DNA of 64,000 bases, taken from positions 521,267 through 585,266 of the forward strand of contig JAWKTB010000002.1 of the NCBI GenBank assembly GCA_041402005.1. The letters are read 5' to 3'. Positions 51,446 to 58,944 of the stretch are shown here, piece after piece (position 1 is the stretch's first letter; every line of letters starts with the position of its first letter). The DNA is from JAJRXR01 sp041402005 (GTDB lineage Bacteria; Planctomycetota; Phycisphaerae; Phycisphaerales; UBA1924). Below the pieces are notes generated by a model, which was not told the origin of the DNA, did not search any database, and saw only the letters and a list, made by a program, of their open reading frames with translations. Both the position numbers and the translations under genes were made by a program.

Positions 51446-52444
51446 GTGCTCGCTTCTCAAGTCACGCACGTCCCGACCACGACCGAGGAGCTCCTCGGCC
51501 CCGAACTCCTCCGCCGCCTCTCCCGCCTCGACGTGCTCTCGAGGAAGATCTTCGCGGGCAAGCTCCCGGGCGAGCGCCGCTCCAAGAAGCGAGGCCAGTC
51601 CGTCGAGTTCGACGACTACCGCACGTACGTTCCCGGCGACGACCTCCGTCACCTTGACTGGAACGTCTTCGCCCGCATGGACCGCTTCTTCATCAAGCTC
51701 TTCCGTGAGGAGGAGGACCTCGCCCTGAGGCTCGTCCTCGACTGCTCCCCCTCCATGCACGCGGGCGAGCCCAGCAAGCTCGTCTTCGCCTCGCGCCTGG
51801 CCATGGCGATCGGCTCGATCGGCCTGATCAACCTCAACCGCGTCTCGATCGCGACCTACGGCTGGCCCGACGAGCCCGCGATCGTGCAACTCGCCCCGAT
51901 GCGCGGGCGGCGCCACGTCGAGCGACTCGCCCGCTTCATCCTCGACGCGTTGCAGCGTGCCGTGCATATCCCGCCAACCGCCGACGCCGCCCGCGCGCCG
52001 ATTCCGACCGCCACGTTCAACCAGGCCATGCGTCGCATCGCCGCGACACCCGCGGGGAAAGGCGTCCTCGTCGTCATCTCCGACTTCCTCGAGCGCGACG
52101 CCCTGACCCCCGGCCTCAACGCTCTCGCCGCCGCCGGTGGTGGCGGGGCCTTCGACACGACATGCCTGCAAGTCCTCTCCCCCGACGAGATCGACCCAGC
52201 ACGCGCCGCCCCCCGGGGCCTCGTCGGCGACCTCCGCCTGACGGACGTCGAGACCGCACGCCCCGCCGAGGTCACGATCTCCGCGGCTCTCCTCAAACGC
52301 TACCGCGAACGCTTCGCCACCCACCAAGACACGCTCGAACGCGCCTGCGCCGCCCGCAACATGACCCACCTTCTTGTCCCCACCGACGCCAGCGTCGAGA
52401 CCCTGCTCCTCTCCACCCTCCGCAAGCGCGGCCTCTTCCATTAA
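51446..52444 (+). CDS. DUF58-domain protein
   Basis: A 332-residue protein with the DUF58 core DDYRTYVPGDDLRHLDWNVF, then FREEEDLALRLVLDCSPSM, which has the vWA-like DxSxS metal site, and further vWA elements (GVLVVISDFLERD). DUF58 proteins commonly sit beside a MoxR AAA+ ATPase and act as part of a metal-dependent chaperone-like pair, but no MoxR gene is adjacent here. The frame extends to a GTG at 51419, but that lies within the repeat arm, so GTG 51446 is preferred. No membrane helices are seen in this protein. Confidence 0.85.
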   Translation: MLASQVTHVPTTTEELLGPELLRRLSRLDVLSRKIFAGKLPGERRSKKRGQSVEFDDYRTYVPGDDLRHLDWNVFARMDRFFIKLFREEEDLALRLVLDCSPSMHAGEPSKLVFASRLAMAIGSIGLINLNRVSIATYGWPDEPAIVQLAPMRGRRHVERLARFILDALQRAVHIPPTADAARAPIPTATFNQAMRRIAATPAGKGVLVVISDFLERDALTPGLNALAAAGGGGAFDTTCLQVLSPDEIDPARAAPRGLVGDLRLTDVETARPAEVTISAALLKRYRERFATHQDTLERACAARNMTHLLVPTDASVETLLLSTLRKRGLFH

Positions 52445-52470
52445 TCCCCCTGGCCCCCTCCCCCCGGTGG

Positions 52471-52607
52471 GGCCGGTTTCCAACCGGCCCGAAGCTCTTC
52501 ACCACGGACGACACGGAGATCACTGAGGTGCAAGCGCGTCACAAGACGCATGCGCGCCTACATCCAATCCTCTCCCTCCGTGACCCTCCGTGTTCTCCGT
52601 GGTGGAA
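52471..52607. repeat. Composite repeat unit 2
   Basis: Hairpin GGCCGGTTTCCAACCGGCC at 52471-52489 followed by a long inverted repeat: left arm 52498-52528, right arm 52572-52607, loop about 43 bases with no conserved sequence. It sits between convergent genes (DUF58 and the TPR-Fe-trafficking gene) and could act as a terminator for both. Confidence 0.85.
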
Positions 52608-52611
52608 CGTC

Positions 52612-53337
52612 CTATCCCACCCCTTTGTGCATCTCCCCCTGGAACTCCTCGAGATGCCCGCCGCGCCGCAGGATCTCGTCGATCACCTCCTTGTACTGCG
52701 CCTCCGGCGCGGGCGGCACACGCCCGAGCATCTCGCCCACCTGCTCGTCCCGCAGCCCCAGATACCGGCGCATCGCGTAGTCGTACACCGCGTCGTGCTC
52801 GTCGCGCGACAAGTCCAGGCGCAGCTCGTTGATGATCTTCGTCCCCAGCCCGATCCACTCGTCCCACGTCTGCTTCGAGATGTTCGCCTGGATCCACTCA
52901 CCCAGCGCGTTGCGGAACGGCGCCCGCGCGAGCTTCGCCCCGGGGCGTCCCGTCTTCTGGTCGATGAAGCTGCCCGGGGGCGCCGGCGTCGTCCCCTTCT
53001 CCTCCACCTCCGGCAAGGGCTCGCCGAGCTGATGCAGCAGGTCCGCCATCGCCTTCTTCGGCATCAGGTCTCCCTGCCCCGCCGCCACCCGGTACCCCTC
53101 CGCGAGCGTTTCGGCCGCCCGGGGCTTCTGGTCTGACGCCATCAGCGCCGCGCCGGCGAGCTGGTACGCCTTGCTCATCGTCGGATTCGCCGCCACGCAG
53201 CGCAGGTACGCGTCCGCCGCCTCGCGGTACCGTCCCGCCTGGTTGTACGCCCCGCCCAGGCTGAACAAGGCCATGTCGTTCTCGGGGTCGTCCCGAACCA
53301 ACTCCTCGAACCGCCGAATCCGCTCGTCGATGTCCAT
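52612..53337 (-). CDS. TPR protein with Fe(II)-trafficking (YggX-like) domain
   Basis: A 241-residue protein. Residues 1-115 are TPR-like (RRFEELVRDDPENDMALFSL, AYNQAGRYREAADAYLRCV). Residues 150-205 match the YggX Fe(II)-trafficking fold: NALGEWIQANISKQTWDEW and KIINELRLDLSRDEHDAVYD, which align with the NEISKEAW and INEKKLNMMNAEH stretches of E. coli YggX. The usual N-terminal cysteine of YggX is not in the matching place, so iron handling is not certain. ATG 53337 has GGAGGT six bases upstream. Followed on its 3' side by a long inverted repeat. Confidence 0.75.
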   Translation of the reverse strand: MDIDERIRRFEELVRDDPENDMALFSLGGAYNQAGRYREAADAYLRCVAANPTMSKAYQLAGAALMASDQKPRAAETLAEGYRVAAGQGDLMPKKAMADLLHQLGEPLPEVEEKGTTPAPPGSFIDQKTGRPGAKLARAPFRNALGEWIQANISKQTWDEWIGLGTKIINELRLDLSRDEHDAVYDYAMRRYLGLRDEQVGEMLGRVPPAPEAQYKEVIDEILRRGGHLEEFQGEMHKGVG

Positions 53338-53374
53338 GCCACCTCCGCTCTCCGAGGGGATCTCCCCCCGGTTG

Positions 53375-53518
53375 GGCCGGTTTCCAACCGGCCCGGGTTC
53401 ATTTTCACCACGCAGGACACGGAGGGGCACGGAGAAGAAGAATCGGTTTCGATCACTGACTGCCGATGCTTCTGGGCGACGCCTTACCTCCGTGGTTCTC
53501 CGTGTTCTCCGTGGTGAA
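53375..53518. repeat. Composite repeat unit 3
   Basis: Hairpin GGCCGGTTTCCAACCGGCC at 53375-53393 and a long inverted repeat with left arm 53404-53434 and right arm 53487-53518 (loop about 52 bases; arms match at about 26 of 31). It lies between the divergent starts of the TPR-Fe-trafficking gene and pyrD, so it is inside both promoter regions. Confidence 0.85.
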
Positions 53519-53583
53519 TCCTCGGCCGACCAACCCTACGCCCGACGCCCGCCCCCATCCCTCGCCATACTCTCGTACGCCGC

Positions 53584-54525
53584 ATGGACCCCGCCCTCGC
53601 GACCAACCTCCTCGGCATCGAGATGCCCTCCCCCATCCTCCTCGCCGCCGGGACCGCCGGCGTCCTCGACGAGATGTCCGCCCAGCTCGACCTCTCCCGC
53701 GTCGGCGCCGTCGTCACCAAATCCATCACCCCCGAGCCCCGAGAAGGGAACGCCCCCTGGCGCGTCCACCCGACACCCACCGGCATGCTCAACGCCGTCG
53801 GCCTCGCCAACCCGGGCCTCGACACGTTCCTCGAGAAGTACGCCCCCCGCATTGTCTCGATGCCCTGCCCCGTGATCGGCTCCATCGCCGGCTTCAGCGT
53901 CGAGGACTACGTCATGGTCGCCGGCGCCTTTGACGCCCTCGACGCCATGCCCGCGGTCGAGATCAACGTGTCGTGCCCCAACGTCCATGGCGGCGGCGAC
54001 TTCGCCTCCCCGCCCGAGACACTGGGCGCCTTGACCGCCGAGCTCCGCAAGACCCTGAAGCGCACCAAGCTCATCGTGAAGCTCCCCCCGATCACGACGC
54101 CCGCCCCGCACTCGTGCGTGGAGCTCGCCCGCGCCGCCATCGACGCCGGCGCCGACGCCCTCACCCTCTGCAACACGACCCCGGCGATGATGATCGACGT
54201 CAAGACGCGCCGCCCGGTCCTCGGCAATGGCGCCGGCGGCCTCTCCGGCCCCGCGATCCACGCCCCCGTCGTCAAGATCGTCCACGACGTCTACCGCCAG
54301 GTGGCCCGTGAGCGCAATGTCCCGATCATCGCCCTGGGCGGCGTCGTCAACTGGAAGGACGCCGCCGAGTTCATTCTCGCGGGCGCCTCGGCGGTCGCCG
54401 TCGGGACCACCCTCTTCGCGGACCCACAGGCTCCCGTCAAGATCGCCAGGGGCTTGGCGAAGTGGACCGCGTGGCAGGGCGTGGCAACGCTCGGAGATCT
54501 GACAGGCCAGATCGTGTCCACCTGA
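53584..54525 (+). CDS. pyrD: Dihydroorotate dehydrogenase, class 1B catalytic subunit
   Basis: FMN enzyme of pyrimidine synthesis that oxidises dihydroorotate to orotate in the cytoplasm. The 313-residue protein has the N-terminal SPILLAAGTAGV block, the active-site segment INVSCPN with catalytic Cys131, LGNGAGGLSGPAI, and the FMN phosphate loop ALGGVVNWKDAAEFILAGASA. The Cys in place of Ser marks class 1. No pyrK electron-transfer subunit gene is adjacent, so the partner must be elsewhere or the enzyme may be class 1A. ATG 53584 is the first codon of the conserved frame. Confidence 0.9.
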   Translation: MDPALATNLLGIEMPSPILLAAGTAGVLDEMSAQLDLSRVGAVVTKSITPEPREGNAPWRVHPTPTGMLNAVGLANPGLDTFLEKYAPRIVSMPCPVIGSIAGFSVEDYVMVAGAFDALDAMPAVEINVSCPNVHGGGDFASPPETLGALTAELRKTLKRTKLIVKLPPITTPAPHSCVELARAAIDAGADALTLCNTTPAMMIDVKTRRPVLGNGAGGLSGPAIHAPVVKIVHDVYRQVARERNVPIIALGGVVNWKDAAEFILAGASAVAVGTTLFADPQAPVKIARGLAKWTAWQGVATLGDLTGQIVST

Positions 54526-54584
54526 CGCCGAGGCTGAGGTCCGCCGAAGCCTCGGGCATGGTGGGGCCAACCAACCCGGAGAGA

Positions 54585-54697
54585 TTCACCACAGAGGCAC
54601 AGAGATCACAGAGAGAGCATGAATCGGAGAGGCAGACAAGGAAGTTCGCACGCCGTGACGGACCCTGTCTCTGCGCCCTCTGTGCCTCAGTGGTGAA
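54585..54697. repeat. Long inverted repeat, unit 4
   Basis: Left arm 54585-54615 begins TTCACCACAGAGGCACAGAG; right arm 54668-54697 ends GCCTCAGTGGTGAA. The arms pair at 26 of 30 positions around a 52-base loop. The GGCCGGTT hairpin is degenerate here (54562-54580). It lies between the convergent 3' ends of pyrD and smc. Confidence 0.85.
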
Positions 54698-54706
54698 TCC
54701 CGCCCG

Positions 54707-57700
54707 CTACGACCCAACCTCTGTCGGGGCGCCCTCCTCGCGCATCTTCGCCAGCGCCTCGCGGAGCTTCCCGCTCGGACGCCCCTCGCCCGCCTCGGGC
54801 TTGGCCTCCTCCGCAATCGCCCCGTCCTTGCCGACCTGCCCGAACCGCACGTCCACGCGCTTGGACACGCCGCGCTCTTGCATCGTCACGCCGTACAGGC
54901 GGTCGACCGCTGACATCGTCCGCTTGTTGTGCGTGATGATGATGAAGTGGCTCAGGTCCGTGAACTGCTCGACCACGCTGCAGAACCGACCGACGTTCGC
55001 CTCGTCGAGCGCCGCGTCCACCTCGTCCAGCACGCAGAAGCAGCTCGGCTTGGACCGGAAGATCGACATCAAGAGCGCCACCGCCGTCAGCGTCCGCTCG
55101 CCGCCCGAGAGCTGGCTGATGGAACGGGGCTCCTTGCCCGGCGGCTTGGCGATCACCTCGACGCCCGACTCGAGCAGGTCCACCTCGTCGGTGACGACCT
55201 TCTGCCCGTCGACCTCCTTGACGAGTGGCATGAGGCGGATCTCCGCCCGTCCGCCGCCGAAGAGGCGTCGGAACATCCCGTCGCGCGACCCGAACGCCTC
55301 CTGGATGCGTGTAAAGACCTCGCCGAACCGCTCGCGGCTGGCGATGTCCAGCCGCTCGATCAGCGTCGCGAGCTGGATCCGCGCCTCGTCGATGTCCTTG
55401 ACCTGCGAGATCAGCTCCTCGTTCCGCGCCTCGAGGTTCTGCTCCTCCTCGATCGCCTCGAGGTTCACGTTCCCCAGCTTCTTGATCTCGCCCCGCAGCA
55501 CGTTCACCCGTGCCGAGGCGTCCGCCACGTCCACGCGCTCGACGTCGCCCCCCGCCATCACCTCGCGGTACTCGCCGTACTCGTGCGAGACATCCAGCCC
55601 GATCTCCTCGAGCGTCCGCTCCTCGATCGACTCGCGCTTGACCTCCAGCTCGCGCCGCGACATCTCGACGCTCTGCCAGTCCCGCTCGACCCGTTGGGCC
55701 TGTTGGCGCGTCGCGGTCAGACGCTCGTTGAGCTCCGAGACCCGGGCCGTCGCCTCCTCGACGCGTCCCCGGCTCTCCTCGATCTTGTGGCTCAGAAGCG
55801 TCGCCTCGCGCTCCGACGCCTCGACCTGCGCGACCGCCTCGCGCACCGTCTGCTCGTGCTGCTCGGCCCGCCCGCGCATCGACTCGACCTGACGCGCCGC
55901 CTCCTCGCGACGACGCACGCTCGCGTCCCGCTCGACGTTCAGGCGGCTCAGCTCCCGCCTGGCCGCCCCGGCCTGCTCATTGAGCGTTCCGGCCTCGACC
56001 CGCGCATGGGTCATCGCCTCGCCCGAAGCCTCGACCCGGCGCTCCAGCTCCTCCAGCTCGCGCTCGATGCCCGCAATCGACTCGACCGCCTCAGCGTGCA
56101 GCCGCTCCAGGCGCTCCGCCCGCTCGCGCAACCCGTCCCGGTCGCGCTCGACGCCCACGATCCGCTCGCCGAGCTGCTCGAGCTCGCCCCGCGCCTCGCC
56201 CAGCTCTCGCTCGATCCGCCCACGGTCGGCGCCCAGGCGGTCCAGCCTCGTCTGCTCGCCGATGAGTCGGCGCTGCTCCTCGCCGACCTCCGCCCCGAGG
56301 CGCGCCCGCTCCGCGTTGACCGACGCGACCTCCGCGTCCACGCTCTCGAGCGTCGCCCGCTCGCGCAGAAGCTCCGCCGACAGCGTGCTCAGCGACGCCT
56401 CGAGCTCCGACAGCTCGCTCCGCCTGGCCAGCAGCCCCGCCGCCCCCTCACCCGTCATGGGACCCGCGACCACGCGACCGTCCGCCCCCAGCACCGCCCC
56501 GTCCCGCGTCACCAGTCGCGCCCCGACCCCGCGCAGGGGCCCCGCCGCCAGGCGCATTGCCGCGTCCAGGTGCTCCACGAGCGTGACCCGCCCGAGTAAC
56601 CGATCCAGCAGGGCATCCACCCGGGGGCGGAGCGACTCAGGCAGGTCCCTCCGGGCGCTCGCAAACCGGCGCACGGACTCGACTCTTGCCCCCGCCATCG
56701 ACGCGATCCGCGTCGCGTCGGCCCCGACCTCCGCCTCGCCACCCGGCGCCGGCAGGAACGTCACCCGCCCGCTCAGTCCTGAAAGCTCCTCGCGCGTCGG
56801 CATTGCCGACAACGACTCGGTCACGATCGACGTCAGGTCCGCGCCCAGCGCCGCCTCGACCGCCCACGCGTGCGCCGCCGTCACCTCGATCAGTTCCGCC
56901 AGGGGCGCGATCACCCCGCTGAACCCTTCACCCGCCTCGGCCCGCGCCATCACGTCCGTGGCCGCCTCGCCCAGACCCTCGCGCGACTCGACCATCTCGC
57001 CCAGCGTCGCACGACGCGACTCGAGGCGCACGTGCTCCTGCTCGAGCGCCCCGACGCGCTCCGCCAGCCGACGACGATCGGCGCCCAGGCTCTCTCCAGA
57101 ACGCTCGCGATCCGAGAGTTCCCGCGTCAGCCCCTCGATCCGCGTCTGACGCAGGCCGACCTCGCTCTCGAGTGACGCGATCTGGGCGCTCGCGCCGGTC
57201 AACTGCTCGCCGAGCTTCGTGATCCGAGACTCGCCCGTGCCCGCCTGCTCGCGGAGCGTCTCCAGGCGGCGTTCGTCCGCCTCCGCCGACGCGAGCAGCC
57301 CGGCCCGCTCACGCTCCATCCCCTGGGCGCCCAGTCGCCGATCGCCCAGCTCCGTCCGCTTCTCGCTCACCCGCTCGAGGGCCTCGCCCCGTGCCGTCGC
57401 CGCCGCATCCAGGGCCCGGTCCGCCTCCGCGACCGCCTCCGCCAGGCGGGCGACCTCCTCCTGCTGATCCGCGATGGCGGCGTCCAGGCGGGCGATCTCC
57501 GCCTCGCTCTCCGCCAGGCGACGCTCCTCGCCGGCGACCTGCTCGCGGGCCTCCTCGATCGCCCGACGGGCCATCGTCAGGCGCTGAGCCGCCGACTCGC
57601 CCTGGTGCCTCGCCCCCGTCAGGGCCTCCTCCAGGCGACGATGCTCACCCGCCAGCTCGTGGCGGAACAACTCGGCGTCCTGGCGCTCCTGCTCGCACGA

Positions 57701-58606
57701 GGCCACCGCCGCGTGCGCTTCGTCGCGACCGGCCTGCAGCGCGCGCACCTGGCTGGTCAGCCCGTCGAGCCGCTGGCGGATCTCGTCGTACTGCTCGAAC
57801 GCGACGGCGAGGCGGAGTGCGCTGTACTCGTCCTCCAGCTCCTTGTAACGCCTCGCCTTGGCCGCTTGCCCGCGCACCAGGCGCAGGCGGCGCTCCGTCG
57901 AGTCGAGCTGCTCGCGCGTGCGCACGAGGTTGGTCTCGGTCTTCTCCAGCTTCCGCTGCGCCTCGATCCGGCGCTGCTTGTACTTGGAGATCCCCGCCGC
58001 CTCCTCGAAGATCGCCCGGCGCTCCATCGGGCTCGCCAGCAGCATCGCGTCGACCTTGCCCTGCTCGATGATCGAGTAGGCGTCCGCGCCGACGCCCGTG
58101 TCCAGGAACAGCTCCCGGATGTCGCGCAGGCGGGCGAGCTTCCCGTTGATCAGGTACTGGCTCTTGCCGTCGCGGTACAGGCGACGCTCGACCTCGACGA
58201 CCTCCGAATCGATGGGCAGCGCCCGGCGCACGCGCCGGTCGAGCACCGTCTCGCCGGCCGCGTCCTCGACGGTCTCACCGTCGTCCTCATCCTCGACCGC
58301 GCCACGCGAGATTGGCTCCCCCTCCGCGTACGCTCGCTCGGTCTGCGGGTTGTCGAAGGCGAGCGTGACCGAGGCTAGCCCCGCCGGCTTTCGCCCCGCG
58401 GAGCCCGCGAAGATCACGTCGATCATCTCCTTGCCACGCAAGGACTTGCTCGACCGCTCGCCCAGCACCCACTTGATCGCGTCCACGACGTTGGACTTGC
58501 CGCACCCGTTGGGCCCGACCACGCCCGTCATCGAGTCGTCGAAGGTGAAGGTGGTCTTGTCCGCGAAGGATTTGAAGCCGACGAGGGTCAGGGAGCGCAG
58601 GCGCAT
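54707..58606 (-). CDS. smc: SMC chromosome condensation protein
   Basis: SMC dimers load onto DNA with ScpA and ScpB and compact the chromosome. The 1299-residue protein has the Walker A region VVGPNGCGKSNVVDAIKWV, a long coiled coil, a hinge near 500-650 (GFSGVIAPLAELIEVT), a second coiled coil, the signature LSGGERTLTAVALL and Walker B FCVLDEVDAALDEAN. An acidic insertion of about 25 residues near 95-120 interrupts the N-terminal head. The length exceeds the common 1190. ATG 58606 starts the conserved MRLRSLTLVGFKSF; the frame is open further upstream without support. No scp genes are nearby. Confidence 0.96.
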   Translation of the reverse strand: MRLRSLTLVGFKSFADKTTFTFDDSMTGVVGPNGCGKSNVVDAIKWVLGERSSKSLRGKEMIDVIFAGSAGRKPAGLASVTLAFDNPQTERAYAEGEPISRGAVEDEDDGETVEDAAGETVLDRRVRRALPIDSEVVEVERRLYRDGKSQYLINGKLARLRDIRELFLDTGVGADAYSIIEQGKVDAMLLASPMERRAIFEEAAGISKYKQRRIEAQRKLEKTETNLVRTREQLDSTERRLRLVRGQAAKARRYKELEDEYSALRLAVAFEQYDEIRQRLDGLTSQVRALQAGRDEAHAAVASCEQERQDAELFRHELAGEHRRLEEALTGARHQGESAAQRLTMARRAIEEAREQVAGEERRLAESEAEIARLDAAIADQQEEVARLAEAVAEADRALDAAATARGEALERVSEKRTELGDRRLGAQGMERERAGLLASAEADERRLETLREQAGTGESRITKLGEQLTGASAQIASLESEVGLRQTRIEGLTRELSDRERSGESLGADRRRLAERVGALEQEHVRLESRRATLGEMVESREGLGEAATDVMARAEAGEGFSGVIAPLAELIEVTAAHAWAVEAALGADLTSIVTESLSAMPTREELSGLSGRVTFLPAPGGEAEVGADATRIASMAGARVESVRRFASARRDLPESLRPRVDALLDRLLGRVTLVEHLDAAMRLAAGPLRGVGARLVTRDGAVLGADGRVVAGPMTGEGAAGLLARRSELSELEASLSTLSAELLRERATLESVDAEVASVNAERARLGAEVGEEQRRLIGEQTRLDRLGADRGRIERELGEARGELEQLGERIVGVERDRDGLRERAERLERLHAEAVESIAGIERELEELERRVEASGEAMTHARVEAGTLNEQAGAARRELSRLNVERDASVRRREEAARQVESMRGRAEQHEQTVREAVAQVEASEREATLLSHKIEESRGRVEEATARVSELNERLTATRQQAQRVERDWQSVEMSRRELEVKRESIEERTLEEIGLDVSHEYGEYREVMAGGDVERVDVADASARVNVLRGEIKKLGNVNLEAIEEEQNLEARNEELISQVKDIDEARIQLATLIERLDIASRERFGEVFTRIQEAFGSRDGMFRRLFGGGRAEIRLMPLVKEVDGQKVVTDEVDLLESGVEVIAKPPGKEPRSISQLSGGERTLTAVALLMSIFRSKPSCFCVLDEVDAALDEANVGRFCSVVEQFTDLSHFIIITHNKRTMSAVDRLYGVTMQERGVSKRVDVRFGQVGKDGAIAEEAKPEAGEGRPSGKLREALAKMREEGAPTEVGS

Positions 58607-58944
58607 CCCCGGGGGGGGCGCGGCGACGCTCGTGTTCCCGTTGGACCGGTTGTCAGAGGGCGCGTGTGCCAAGAGCCAACCTCCGTGTCGCTCCCGATGT
58701 CGGTCCGCCCGCCCGCGCCGATCCCTGGCGTGGGAGTCTCCCCGCGTGGACGCCGCGCGTCCCGCCGAACGAACCGCCCGCAGGATACCGTCTCTCCCCG
58801 GGAGCGTCTGATTGTTCGCATCCCGCCCACACCCGTCCGAGCAGGCGTTTTCGGACGCTCTCCTCCCCTCTCCCCGTTGGGGAGAGGGTCGGGGTGAGGG
58901 CTCCCTCATCTACGCCTTCGACTCCGACCGTCGGAGGCGCCGAC
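58607..58944. other. Intergenic region between smc and the FlgI-like gene
   Basis: These 338 bases hold the smc promoter region and the 3' flank of the FlgI-like gene. The only clear element is hairpin repeat family A, copy 3. No gene is supported; the open frames here are GC-driven. Confidence 0.4.
58866..58908. repeat. Intergenic hairpin repeat, family A, copy 3
   Basis: Stem CCCTCTCCCC (58866-58875) and GGGGAGAGGG (58879-58888) around GTT instead of TCC, then TCGGGGTGAGGG and CTCCCTCATCTACG. The copy differs from copies 1 and 2 by the loop and one missing G. Same orientation as the other two. Confidence 0.85.

Noticed and set aside
51371..52483. Minus-strand frame opposite the DUF58 gene
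   Set aside because: Its ends read through the repeat hairpins (GPVGNRP-like peptide), which is a mark of spurious translation.
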